Part shown: positions 1-21,300 of the stretch, one piece after another
How positions within the stretch are numbered: the first letter of the stretch is position 1
Layout of the letters: every line of letters starts with the position of its first letter
Assembly (NCBI RefSeq): GCF_900324465.2
Contig: NC_046626.1
Coordinates: 7,461,459 to 7,525,458, forward strand
Origin: Anabas testudineus
Taxonomy: Eukaryota > Chordata > Actinopteri > Anabantiformes > Anabantidae
Direction: 5' to 3'
Length of the DNA stretch: 64,000 nucleotides
Position numbers and translations under genes: made by a program
Notes under the pieces: model-generated
Databases searched by the model: none
The model's input: the letters and a program-made list of their open reading frames with translations, nothing else
Told to the model about the DNA's origin: nothing

Positions 1-399
1 ACAATGACTAATAATGACAAATACACATTCACACACTTGCTTGAAGAGCTTTTTATTAAATACTGATTTTGGCACGCTGTCATTCACACCATGGCAATGC
101 TAACTCACCATCTTAGTTTAGAGAGTAAGCATGATAATATGCTAATCAGCATTGAGCACAGACTAGAAGTGAGGCTCCTGGGAGCGTCATTAGTTTTGCA
201 CACATCTGGTCATAATCTTAATGAGCAAATGATGCACTAGTAGTACTTCTGTGGTCTCTGTGTGAACAATGAAAATCTGTTTTCATTGCAATGCATTCCG
301 CAGTTGACAAGAAATTCAATTAAAATGCAACTATATTAATAAGAGGTTAAGAAAATGGGATGTGAGAGCACTGAACCCTCTGTGGCTTTTGTTTTCCAG

Positions 400-1538
400 T
401 AACTGGGAGGAGAAGACCAGCTGCGTGCTGGTGCACACTGACATACCGAAGGACTGGGTGGACTGCAGAGGTGTGAGCACCGTGCCGTGCCTCAGGGTGA
501 CAGTGAACCTCACGGACTTAAATCAAAGTGCTCTCCTACACTTTAACGAAGAACCAGTCCTCCTCACTCCGGAGGTAGGGATTTAGAGCAGTAAATTCCA
601 GCTTTTACATTTCACCCTATAGCTTTATGAGTCTCAGGCCTGGATCTGCTTCACAGCATGTGCGGCTTGTCGACCAGCGAGGAGGAAGACCCACGAGATA
701 CTCAGTTCTCTGGAGTGGATTTGAGAACTGAAGCTTTATGACTATGCACTACGACACTAGGATCACTTTGTTTAGTAGATCCTAATTTTGCTCCTCAGGA
801 GTCAGAGTCTAGACGTTTCATATTAGCCACCTAAGCAGGGATTTAAAAAAGCACCTGGGAAATAGGCAAAAAATTGTGCTGAACCAGCTGAGAGAATGGC
901 AAACCTGCAGTACTCTGATTCCTGAGGCCCTGTTAATAAGCCAGCATACATTATTAGATGTTCTTGTGCTGCACTTGTCCATTCAGAGATTTGTCAGTAC
1001 CTGTGCAGTAAATGGAGGCTATGAGGGCTATTCTTTTTTTTAACAGACAAAAAACGAATAAAAAAAATAGAACCTTGCCGCTCGTTTCACTGATTGCAAT
1101 CAGCAACTGACTGTAACAAGCTATTCACTTGATAAAAATGACACTTTAATCATATCCTTCTTCCCCCAGTGTTTCTACATACCTAAATGCCGGATGGACA
1201 AAACAGAGCTTCAAGATGAAGTCCAGAAAGTGAAAAAAGTCTTGGACAGTCAGTTGGGGAACACCTCATCGTGCTTCACGGACCGCACGAGGCACCCCAG
1301 GGACGTCATCTTAAGCAGGAAGTACACTTTGAGAAGGTCCCTGTTCTCACTGCTGTGGCCCTGTCTGATGCTGGGCGGTGGAGCACTACTCGTGGGCCTT
1401 GTGAAGCTGACACAGTGTCTGGCCTATCTGTCCTCTGAGTTGTGCAGCGAGACTGCAGGGAGCAGGATGACATCGAGATACACCCAGGGCAAACTGTACA
1501 GACTCCTCCGGAGGTCCAGCATGCAGTCGCCCTCATGA
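400..1538 (+). CDS. kcnmb3: kcnmb3, BK channel beta-3 subunit, last two coding exons (5' partial)
   Basis: Auxiliary subunit of the large-conductance Ca2+-activated K+ channel (KCNMA1) in the plasma membrane. Exons: 400-574 and 1170-1538 (stop TGA 1536-1538), with acceptors TTTCCAG and CCCCCAG and donor GTAGGG. Exon 400-574 encodes the first part of the extracellular loop (NWEEKTSC..., HTDI, LLHFNEE). Exon 1170 starts CFYIPKC and continues to TM2 (LLWPCLMLGGGALLVGLVKL, LTQ), then a cytosolic tail. The HTDI and ALLHFNEE segments match human KCNMB3 better than KCNMB2. The exon phase at 400 equals that of kcnmb2 at 17703. The N terminus and TM1 are not visible in 1-399 and should lie left of the window. 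Odd: the usual loop stretch between DC and PC is about 8 residues short and lacks two cysteines. Transcription converges on pik3ca. Confidence 0.9.
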
Positions 1539-2011
1539 CATTGAGACGTTTGTGCCATAAATACTGAATTAAGTAACTGTACATAATGTGAGCGAGCGCC
1601 GGCAGGATTAAAGCCGCACGTGACGGACACAGAAATCAGTGTAAGTGAGAACCATCTGTTGTGGTCCTTAAATGTTGTGTGTAAAGAAACATTAAGTTTA
1701 ACTGCTCCTGTTTTTTAAAGCGAAGGCTTAACAGTATTTACATAAGTGGCAAATTTATACATTGAGAATCTATTTAATTGGTTTGTTGTATTTCTTATTC
1801 ACTGCCTTTCAAACTCCTCACGATTCTTGTACTTCACACCTCAGCTCATATGTAATATACTTCACATTTTATTATATACCGTATAAATGAACATTAGGAA
1901 CAATTACACTTAACTGAACATTTAGGCATTGTATCTTTTATGTACCTATTATCAAATATATTCCAGTGCTGGTCACCATTAACCAGACCTCTGAATAATT
2001 TGTAAATATAA

Positions 2012-2074
<63 letters not shown>

Positions 2075-2113
2075 TTATTTATATATACACACACACAATA
2101 CATTGTAAATAAA
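1539..2113 (+). other. kcnmb3: kcnmb3 3' UTR with two candidate poly(A) signals and an (AT)n microsatellite
   Basis: Non-coding sequence after the kcnmb3 stop. ATTAAA lies at 1607-1612 and AATAAA at 2108-2113, the latter just after the AT-rich repeat, so short and long 3' ends are both possible. The exact ends are inferred. Confidence 0.45.
2016..2098. repeat. (AT)n / (AC)n compound microsatellite
   Basis: Nearly pure alternating AT interrupted by TTTATTT, ending in a short ACACAC run. It is read as a Tyr/Ile-rich spurious ORF on the minus strand. Confidence 0.95.
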
Positions 2114-2639
2114 TACTGGCCTTGGTCAGATTGCCTTTTAAACATTTTTATAAATACTGGATATTGTCAAAAATCTAGAGACATTAGTAGTTTCTCATTA
2201 GTTGGAAGGTTTCTGACTATTTTATATTTATTATTTAACATAATGGTTCATTTAACAGTAGTAAAGAGTCCTATGTGCTGTTTTTTTGTATGGAAAGGTT
2301 GAGACTATACCTTTTGTGAGTTTCTTCTATAAAATAATTCAGAAGTGCCTTGTAAATGACACATTTGTATGACCAATAACAATGTCTTATAATGTAGATA
2401 GGGAGAAATGTTTTTTAATTCAACAGTACAATAAATGAATGCATACAGTTTCTTATCAGACATGGTCATAAGAGGATGACTAAAGCAAGTATCTGAAGAG
2501 GGTTTTATGACATATACAGAAGGACAGATAATTAACATATGAATCTGGTTTTGAAAAACATGCAGGGTAGCTACTTCCTCCTTTGTGCTTACAGACATCT
2601 ACTTAGGGCAAGAAATCTCCACTTGACGTAAAGATTGTT

Positions 2640-5031
2640 ATCTGACAACAGCATCAAGTCCTTGTCCTTCATTCAACAATTCACCTCTGCTTTGTCATTC
2701 GCATCACTTCAACAGCTAGAAGCTGTCCACTGGGTTCATGTGAGGATGGTGAACATTATGCATGATTCCTCCATTTTTTTTTTTTTTTTTTTGGTTAGCA
2801 GTTACATATACGAGTTTGCTTACATTTAAAAATACAAAAATATATTACCTCTGCAATTTTTCAAGGAAAGCATTTGCACATGTAGTAGCAGTATCAGTAT
2901 CTGTTACCTTCATTGTGACTTTGTTGTACCTCAAACACGTAACAAGGTCATTTCTATACATAAAATTCAAGTAAACAACATCAGGTCAAACAAAACAAAA
3001 AAATATATAAAGTAGATAGTTGAGGACCTCATGCATAATGCAGTTTGAGAAACAGCAACCATAACAAGTACAAAGGGAAATAGCATCATTTACTGTAGAC
3101 GGTGCTTCTATTAGGTTCATGGGGTCTAGTTCTCTTAGTTTGGGTCCGGCCCACAGCTCTGTAGCCTGTACAGAAGCACATGCATCTCGGTAGGATCAGT
3201 TTCCTGAGCATGTACATAAACAAAAACTGGACTTTCAGACAGACTTGAGTGTCCAGGAAACCACATTGTTGTGTCTCATTTGGTAAAGCTAGAACATCTA
3301 TTGACCCCTTCCTTGAGCGTCTGCGCTTTGATCGAACCTGCAAAGACTATTCTCCGACACTTAAGGGTGACAATCATTGGAAAACGTAGGGAAGAAGACA
3401 CTTGGAAGTATTTTGTTTTGTTTTTCTTTTTTTTAAATTCACATCGGTTACTTCTCGTTATCTGGATGTTGTGATATGAGACCATACAGCAAAGGTGAGG
3501 AGAGGGTCTGTTTTAAATGATCTGTTGGATGTAGGATTGAAAACAAAGAGACAGAAGCAAAAAAAAAAAAAAAAAAAAAACACTATTACATACAGCTTAG
3601 ATTGAACCTCCACATATGAACCTGGTAAGGAGAGGCAAAAGGCAGGGTCTAAAAACTTTACTCAAAGTTCCTTCTGCTGGGAAGAAATAGACAATACTGT
3701 TAGTGCAGCACTGCGCATTTTTTCTTCCATGTACTATCTGTTAAAACTTCACTGACACACTCCTCTGTGTGACCAAGTCGGTGGAAGATGCATCCCTCTC
3801 TCTTCCTTACTCTGACATCTCCTTCCTCTTTTTTTTTTTTTTTTTTTTTTTAACAATATACAGTACATAATAAGATCACAACTTGCATAGTGTAACAGCA
3901 CAGCACACAAAAGGAACACTACCCATCACTTTCTGCGTTTGCCTTTATCAGACAAATAACAATCCAACTCGTGCTACACGTCCGGACGCAGCTGCTTAGA
4001 AAGGTTTTCTGTAGTGTTCCAACTGTGTGGAACAGTGGACACAGAATAATACTGATAGACAAAACAGAACAAAAACAAATACTGCACAGATCAGTGCTAT
4101 GAGTACACATGACATTTGGAATAATAGTGACTTGTTTTTTTGTTGTTGTTGTTTTTTTTTATGATAAGACTGCTGAGTAGTGGGGTTACATATGTAGGAC
4201 TTTGGCTCAGTAGAAAAGAGAATCAAAAAGGAATATGTGCACTGAATGCATATACGTCTATGGATATACTGCTGTACAAAAGTCAGTTATGTGGCAGGAC
4301 ATGGTTTCAAAAATGAGGACATGTCTCCTGTAGGCTACAAATAAATCATTAGTTCAGTTGTGTTTTCCACAATGCATCATCTGTCAGTCCTGTAGTGTTT
4401 GATGATTGCTTCTATGATTGTATGGGGAGACAGAATTTTGTGGGCACCTGCCAGGCTTCTTTCACTGCATTTCAGATGGCCTGAGCTGTCTGTGCCCATA
4501 TCTCCCCCGTCTTCATCAGTTCAAAATAGGTAGTGGGAATAATGTAGTTACAGTCAGTTTATCTTTCAAAAAAGCCAGCTGTGCTCTGTATACCACTTTG
4601 TAATGCTCCTTGTGTAATGCTAATGGTTGCAGGTGTACTGAAAGGATTTAAAAAAATAATACAACATTTGTCCTTAAGTTTGTGCACATGATGAAAAGGC
4701 TAATGTAGTCGAGGTCCATTACATTTTAGTCCTACAATTTAGGTTTAGTTCTTGTGAAGAAGTCACATGAAATAGGATGTCAACTCTGCCTTCTCAAGTT
4801 CATAGTGCAGGGAGATTAAATTCAGACGCCTGTAGAAACAGGAGTATTTCTGAGCACCCTTATTTTGTGGTATGATGCCAGGCAATTTTTCAGAGTCACC
4901 TGTTGGCATATATGTTGACCAGGCTTTAGTGTGTTTGAGAAAATACCTCGTTCGCTTTTCACTATTCTTTTGGTTCGTAGTTTGCTGTTGTTGCCGCAGT
5001 CCTTGACTCATCTCTTTCCTTAGTTTCCATC
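2640..5031 (-). other. pik3ca: probable pik3ca 3' UTR
   Basis: About 2.4 kb after the pik3ca stop with no coding signal. It contains homopolymers (T at 2775-2792, A at 3560-3580, T at 3830-3851). The left limit is a guess, set by the approach of the convergent kcnmb3 3' end; no single poly(A) signal is decisive. Confidence 0.4.
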
Positions 5032-13761
<8,730 letters not shown>

Positions 13762-15140
13762 GGCTGTGCCAGCAAATCCACTCTTTTCAGAGCCTCGTAA
13801 TTATCAGATGTGCATCAACCAACTGTAAGAAAAGGAAACATGGAAATAATTATATAAGAACCACAGACGTGTGAACAATAAATAGAAAACTCTGTTGTGG
13901 TGAATATTTCCTCACTGATGGTAGAGGTGTACATCCACACTGAGGGGATCCCAACATGTGGTGTGTTTGGCCACATTGATGAAAAATATGTAATCACATA
14001 ACAGGTGAATGCCTATAAGACATCTTTATATTATATTCAGTGTTTTTTCAGTTCATCACATTGTCATAGCCACTGCATAACGATTACGATACTTAAGTTT
14101 AGTTTGACAGCAACATCAACACACATTGTCACATCTCGAAGCACCGTCAACTGAATAGAGGTGACACTGCGTTTATTAAGTCATTTTAATGTTAGCACCC
14201 CCGTTAAGCTAACATATTTCATGACTTGTCATTAAAAAACCAAATAATTTTGGCTAATAAGTTAACGTTAGTTATACTAGCTAAATGCTAACTGATAGAA
14301 ACACTGAGCAGGAAAATTGGATAGCGAATGAGAGGACTTAAAAATATAATGTAAACAAACTTGTTAGCTAACAAGCATTATTCCTATAGTGTGGCTAACA
14401 GTGCTAATGTTTCGCTTTCAGCTTTCACTTCACAGACACCACGACTAGTTTCGATTGTGTTGTTGATTGTGGGTTAGCGTTAGCGTTAGGTGTTGTTTCT
14501 AAGCTAACTTGCTAACTAACCATGCTAGCCAAGTTCAGCCAAACAGATCAATGTCATTTGTAGTATGAAAACTCATGTGTGAGCTAATGTAAGTTTGATG
14601 TTACTGCAACAATGGGGCTGAGACCCGACAGTCTATACAAGTAAAAGCGAACACAGAACAAGATATGAAAAACAAAATAATGCTACCTCTGACAGATAGC
14701 TAACGCCAACCGGTTAGCCGCGAAGCTAGTCAGTCAGCATAATGATTAGCAGCGGCTAGCTGAGTAAATCCCATCCGTGCCCGCTGTGGAAGTCTCAACC
14801 AGCGGTGTTAGCTGTATTGTTGGTCCATCCAAACAATGGTAGTGAAGCGTCGGGACGGGTCCACTTTTGTGACACAGAGATGCCCCTAGCTCCGGGTGAT
14901 GTTGTCAAAATGTTGTAGTAGAGTAAGTCTGTAACACTTCATGATGTTCTTCATGGTGCTGTCCCGAAAACAAACGGCGCAGTTTGATAGTGCGTTAGCT
15001 CCGCACAGTTAGCCTGCTCGAAGGCTGGTAGCAGGCTGCTCATCGTGGAGCGCCCTCCCACACACGGCTCAGCTGTGGAGACACTGGTTTGTCGTGGGAT
15101 GACTGGGGAATCCGTGGAGAGCCGCTTGTTCACTGTATTC
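13762..15140 (-). promoter_or_regulatory. pik3ca: pik3ca 5' UTR and promoter region
   Basis: The ATG exon begins at 13822 after a TTTTCTTACAG acceptor. A possible upstream non-coding exon ends near 14687 (minus-strand donor AGAG|GTAGCA). DNA from about 14690 to 15130 is richer in CpG and TTAGC/GCTAGC motifs than its surroundings, as expected of a teleost promoter. The transcription start is not determined. Confidence 0.45.
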
Positions 15141-16932
15141 TTCGATGTACGGGGATGAAAGTATTCTTATAAATGTCACCAAAGAGCACATATTAAAAAA
15201 AAAAAAAAAAAAACACAGTACCAAGATTGTTTTTCTGGTTTTCAAAAGCAGTCACACGCAGAGCCCAAAGCCCCTTTATTGTCCAAAGACGATATAGTTT
15301 GCTAATGATTCGGCCACAACCTTTCAAATCTCTAGAGAATTCAATTGTTTTGACTTGTTTCAAATGGTTCTAGTCTGGGGAGTACATGTATATGATTGGT
15401 ATTAAACTCCCTCATATTAAAATCCTACTGAAGAAGGAGTTTTTCAGATGAGATGATAGGACCTGTCAACCTGAACTACAACATATACCTGGAAAGTAGA
15501 TGAGAGCAGGCAGCATCAGCACAGGACAGAGGAACTGCAGCCAAGACAGACCATGGACAGGTCTATGTAAGGAGAAGTAAACATGCTGGATTCTAGGGAT
15601 AAAAGAAAATAATCCAGACTTTCCTAATCATAGGATATTGGTCAGGATCTGGATTAGGATTTTAAGACTGCCCCTGCTAGACATCTGTGCAAATGATGAG
15701 GATTATTATCACGTCACTTACTAATAGTTGTGTTTGTTTCACGTCATACATCAAGACTAAAATTATGAATGGTTATTTTGTAAACTACAGTATAGTATAA
15801 TATACACTAACTATCTGTAATCAAATCTAAACACATGAACCTGTTGGATAAGTTTAGTTCTAATAAACTGACTACTAAAATCAAAATATTTCAAAGTAAT
15901 AACTAATAATATGTTTTATTAATTCCACTAAATATTGTGTTGTATTACGTCCAAAAAAGGACATTGTGATTTGTCCACGTACAGGATTATGTATCTATAA
16001 AACCACACAACATTTCGTGAATTCAGTCAAAGGCAGCTCTGCCTTGCCAACCTTGTAAATGTAGATGAAGATGTAGATGCAGCTGCAACTTTTTTGTCTG
16101 TAACTCATTGCAGATGGTTGCACAGCCTTGCAGAGGTACATAAGCTTTGTGTGCTTTATAGTTGATAAATCACCTGGAGAGATGATCATTTATTACAGAT
16201 ACAGAGCCACAGTGTGTGATGGTGCTGCTGCAAAATCATGGAAATCATTGGGAGCATTAAATAACAATTTTTATTTAAAAAAGGTGTCTTTTGACATAAG
16301 TGTTGTGAATGTAAGCGTAAAATCTTAATGAGATTAATTTCAAAGAATGTGCATAGTAACATGTTAGGCTGTGTGTTTATTATAAAGCACTATATTTTAT
16401 AATAAGTCCTACTACACAGTAATTTGCCACTGTGATAGTGGGTATAAAATGAAAACATCCTGTATAATGGTTTCAGAAAACATGTGATTTAAAAAAAAAT
16501 GGAAAGTTTAAGAAAACAGAACATTTCAGAAAATTCATTCAATCGTTGCTCAACATTAACAACCACAAACGCACAAAACATTTTTTGGAAAAACAGCAGC
16601 GCTCGTCTGTCCAGTCATGCAAGCCTAATAAACTTGTTTGTAATCAAGTAACCTCAGAACAATTTTCAACGCAAACATTCGACCAAATCCGTTCATAGTT
16701 TTGCTGTATAATGATCAGTTACATGTCCTACAGTTTCCACTTTGGAACATTCAGTTCACTTTTATAAACATCCTTAATCCAGAGTGAAAGTCAGCTGTTT
16801 CACATGTCTCCGCCGAAGAGGAAAGTTTGCAACAGGTCACAACAAGGCCGTCCAGCTAGAACAATCTCTTTCATGTTACATGTCCATCACCAAACTATCA
16901 GGTGCTTGACATTCACAGCTGCTGCGCATGTT
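15141..16932. other. pik3ca-kcnmb2 spacer with kcnmb2 3' UTR
   Basis: No gene recognised. A poly(A) run at 15194-15212 is the only simple repeat. The right part is presumably kcnmb2 3' UTR; AATAAA on the minus strand occurs near 16375 (TTTATT on plus). Human ZMAT3, which lies between KCNMB2 and PIK3CA, has no visible counterpart here. Confidence 0.4.
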
Positions 16933-18311
16933 TCACCTCTTGATCTTCCCTATCTCTTCACACAGTCTGGAGAGATACTGGGTGAGCTTCACCATCACGA
17001 TGATAAGGGTCCCTCCTGTGAACATGCAGGAGGGCCAGAGCAGTGCGTGGAAGACGACACTGCGGTCGTACAACCGGGTCAGGAGGACGGTCTCCTGCTG
17101 CTCACTGGGGTCGTAGTAACACGGGACTCGCTGGTTCATCTTCAGACGCTCGGAGATGTTTCTAATCACGCCATGCATGGCCATACTGTCCTTCTGGCAC
17201 CTGGGCACATAGAAACACTGCAAAGACAGCATCAAAGTCACTGGATACATCTAGAGGGCAATCATTTGGTCTTTTATTTTGTTTTGGTGATGGGACCCGT
17301 AAGTTTATTGTATTTCACATTACTGAATGCTTCGCCCTTCATGTATCATCTTTCAGCTTGACCAGGAAACATTCCAAATCCTATCAGCTAACATTTTCTG
17401 AACTGGGAGCAGAATACATCTCTAACCAGGCCAAAATCTGACAGCCGCTGTCAACATTTGAAACGCTTCAGTAATTCCCTGTATTTTCCCTCTGGCACAG
17501 TACTCACTTCAGAGCTGGTGTCCTGGGTGTCTTCATTGTGAGATAAACGGCTGACACGGCCTGTGTTATTGACGCTCACGTAGACCTGTAGACAGGGGTA
17601 TTTGGAGACTCTCCAGCAGTCTGACCCACAGTTGTAGGAACAGTTCATGTCTGCTGTGACCGTGGAGTTGAGTATAACACACACACCCTCCTCTGTCCAC
17701 ACACTGTTTTGACATTTAAATGAAGATCCAATTTAATTAAAAAAAAAGCACTTTAGGGGTCTGATGGTATAAAATCAACTCGGCTTGGGGTATAATTTGT
17801 TTTTTAAAAATGTGGCTTCATAAATTGTGGCAATTTTCAGGTTGAAAGAACCCTGAAGCAGTTTGTCAACAGGATCATCTGATGGATAAAATATGTTTTG
17901 GACAAGAATATATTAAAGACAAGTCCTCTATAGGGTGTAAAACCAGCCTGTACCTGTCTGCATAGGAGCGTAGTATGGTGATCCCCAGGACAAAGTACAT
18001 CATGACAGAGCAGAGGATCATTCCAAGACCAAGAAGAATGGCTCGATCTTCTCCAGGCTTTAGAGCTGTTACTGTATTCTTCTTGTCTAATAAATCTACC
18101 TCACGAAATTTCTGGTAGATTGACCTGTTGAAAAGAGGAGCCGTTATTTAAAAGTACATATACAAATATGTACCAATATGGTGACATGAAAATAAAAGAG
18201 GACGTAAAGCCCTTATTAGCCTTTAAAGCCCGAAATGGTATAAATCTGTTACCTCCTTTCATTTCCTCGCCCCAGTTCTGCAGTATTTTTGGCTCCTGTC
18301 ACGAAGAACAT
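16933..18311 (-). CDS. kcnmb2: kcnmb2, BK channel beta-2 subunit, complete
   Basis: Auxiliary BK channel subunit, two transmembrane segments with a large disulfide-bonded extracellular loop. Exons: 18311-18253, 18124-17954, 17703-17508, 17217-16933; sum 711 nt, 236 residues (human 235). N terminus MFFVTGAKNTAEL, then IYQKFREVDLLDKKNTVTALKPGEDRAIL, which is almost the human KCNMB2 sequence. TM1 follows in the second exon. The loop keeps all eight cysteines (VC, NC, NCG, DC, PC, CF, RC, PCYYDP). TM2 is LLWPSCMFTGGTLIIVMVKL and the tail is CEEIGKIKR. In mammals the first residues (FIW) form the inactivation ball; here the triad reads F-F-V. The start was chosen because it aligns with the human start and the exon ends in matching phase. 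An upstream acceptor-like CTGCTTCAG near 18341 suggests a further 5' UTR exon. Confidence 0.94.
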
Positions 18312-21300
18312 CTTTCTTGATGATCCACCTCCTCTTTTGTTCACTGAAGCAGAATGGAAAGATTGCTGAAAAGACCTGTGAATTACAGCCCATTTTAAAC
18401 TTAGCTGTATCAAACCGGTTAGTTTTGTCACACTGAAATACACTTTCACCAGTCACAAAGCAAAGTTGTAATCACTAATTATACTCCACCTTTGGTGCAT
18501 GTTTGCCCGATTTGATGTAAATTCAGGTTTTTTTGTAAATATATCCAGTTTTGTACAAACAAAATATAAAGTGAGTGATTCTCGTAGTAACCCTTCGAGC
18601 TGGAGTTATGAACATATTACACAGTGTTGGGACATGAAGTACGCGTGATATAGTTGGCTCTAGCAGGCAAACATCTAATTTTGAACACAAAGGAACACTA
18701 CAAAAAGTAAACAAGATGACAGATAGCCACAGATGAAAGGTGTTAATGCTGATGAGGTGCTCTATGAAAAACCTACCTGCTGTGTCCTATACGCTTCTGC
18801 TGTCAACACAAAGTCATTGGGTCCTCACATGGCACAACAAAAACACCTTGCATGTGCCTCCTCCTGCTCTTTGCAGAAAACAGTGTTCAATGCTTCACAT
18901 GCTGCTTTGGGTCCGACAAATAACATTAGCCATGATTCAGATGCAAACGACTATCATGCAACTGAGACGTTGTGAATTATTAGTTTGGGGTTGAACAAAG
19001 GTTAGCGCTGAGGTGAGGGTCAATGCAAACCCACTCTTGAGATTGGCAGGACATTTTTCACGGCTGCATCATGATTGTAAAGCAAATAAGAAAATCTAAT
19101 CAAAAAAAAGTGGGAGTCACCAATCAGTTCATGTTGTTTCTTTAATCCTCTTCAGATGCAGAAAAATCAGTACATTATAGATTTAATTTTTATTGATGGA
19201 CATTCTGCAGCTATCATATAGTCCTCCAGCACTAGCACAGAACAAGCAAGGCTGTTTTCATTTTTGTGGGGGATAACAACCTCAGCATAGTGCGGGTAGC
19301 AGAACAGTTAGAAAACAAGCCAACGAGTTCCTCTTAGATGAGTAATTTCCTTATTGTATTACATTCCCAGCTGCTTTGGGGAAATGCTGCTGAGAGACAA
19401 CCCCAGTGTGACACGAGACATCTGAAGGAAACCATTAAATATCATCTACATTTATGCGTTCTTCAAAACAGTCCAAGCTGTTTGGCATGCACACCCACAA
19501 CAAAGAGTCACACTTACATGAATTTTATGCTCTGATTTTCCAACTTTACGCCTCTGTAAAAGCACAGTGATCATCGCCTCTCCGGTGCCTTAAGTTCCAT
19601 TGATTTCAGCTAAACATGGGCACACACACTTTCAAAAAGACCACCTCACGCCATGTGTCTGCCTTATGGTCAAGCAAAAGTTTTAAAAGGGTTGTGAGAA
19701 CTGTGCATTTGTTGGTAGCCTGCTTAGAGGCTGGACATACAGTGGCAGGTGACTTCCCACCTAATAACCTTCTAGGAATGGTGACGCCGCTTTAATGATA
19801 TATTAAGACAGTCTCTCTCATGCTTTGAGCCTGGCCTTGCAGGGCCTTCCAAACAAACTCAGGTAGGCATTGTCCAAATGTCACATTTGCACAATATGTT
19901 CAAAATACAAAATAGAAATTTTCTGTGAATCTTTAAAACACAACTTTGCTTTTACAACGATATTTTCCCACTCAAAATTGACAGAGGTAGAAATCAGATG
20001 AGAGGCAACATAAAAAAAGTTCAATGCAACCCCACTCTAATTTAAGTGAAGTTGCTAGAACCAAACTTAGGTGTGAATGTATTTGCATCCTTCATTATAT
20101 GACTGCTATTTAAAGAGAGCTACTGTGTCTGCAGTGTCACCACGTGAAGCAGTGGAGGGAGACAGTTTTTGTGTGTCTGAGGAGATGCTCTAACACCCAG
20201 CACTAGTGTGAAATTGCTTAACCCAGCAGCAATGCTTTGTTCAGATTTTCCTATTCGGTTTAATGAACTATGCATCCTGAGCTCGAGGAGGATATATTGT
20301 TTATGGATGCATCTTTGGCTCATATTTCTTCTAGCTGTCTCTCTCCCATCTTGTGATGTAATAAACCAAAATAGCATTTGGTAGTCCTTGGGCCTACTGG
20401 GGCACAAGGCCAGGAACCAAAGGGTCATATGACCATTGGACAGACTCTCCTCATCCTCATTGTGAATTAAATAATGTAGCTACAAAGGCAGCACCTGAGA
20501 GTTCAGTTTCACCTGCAAAATTAGACTAAATGAGATGCATGAGGAGCAAAACTACTGCAAAAAGAAAGTGAATGAGAAGCAAAATGACCAAAAAACCAAT
20601 TCATAGAGGTACACAATGACCGCTAAGAGACAAAACGTAACCCCCTCTAAATAAAATTATACACACACACATAAAATGTAAATGGAAAAACACTCCATTT
20701 GTAACTTTCTTAAATTTTATGAAACTCATGTCAAATGCACATCATGAAGGTGGAATAAAAAAAATCAGTGTAACTTATACATACCAACCTGAGGTCTGAG
20801 GATTCAGCTTTGATCCTGCATTTCGAACCATCGAATCACTTGTAGTTTGCACTCACCTTGCATGCCAAGCAGGAATGCTATCAACACATTCTTCGATGAA
20901 GAATGTCCTAGGGTGTGTTTTTTGTCTCATCCTTCCAGTGATGATCGCTTCCCTGTCAGGTGTCCCAGTGTTTGATGACTTAAAAAAAAGTCACATGCTC
21001 CACTGCACAGCACCAGCATAACAACGCAGGAAACACTTACCTGAGGTGCACACACCGGCAACTGAGTAGTGTTAATGTTGCAAGTTGTACTAAAGCACAA
21101 GTAACAAGCAACATTGTACATGCTAGTCTTATGGTTAAACATAATTTGATGTCAAAACCCAATCTTCCATTCTTAGTTGTATGATGTGTATTTTGCATTT
21201 GTTACTGTCTTGCTTCTCAAACACAGTAAAAAACATGGATTCAATTCATGATTAGTTAAAAAAAAAAAACCAGAATGCTCTGAACGGTCTTGTATCAGCA

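Noticed and set aside
1894-2145. Tyr/Ile repeat protein on the minus strand
   Set aside because: Pure translation of the (AT)n microsatellite.
16804-17361. 185-codon plus-strand ORF
   Set aside because: It runs antisense across the last kcnmb2 exon and is explained as a shadow of that conserved frame.
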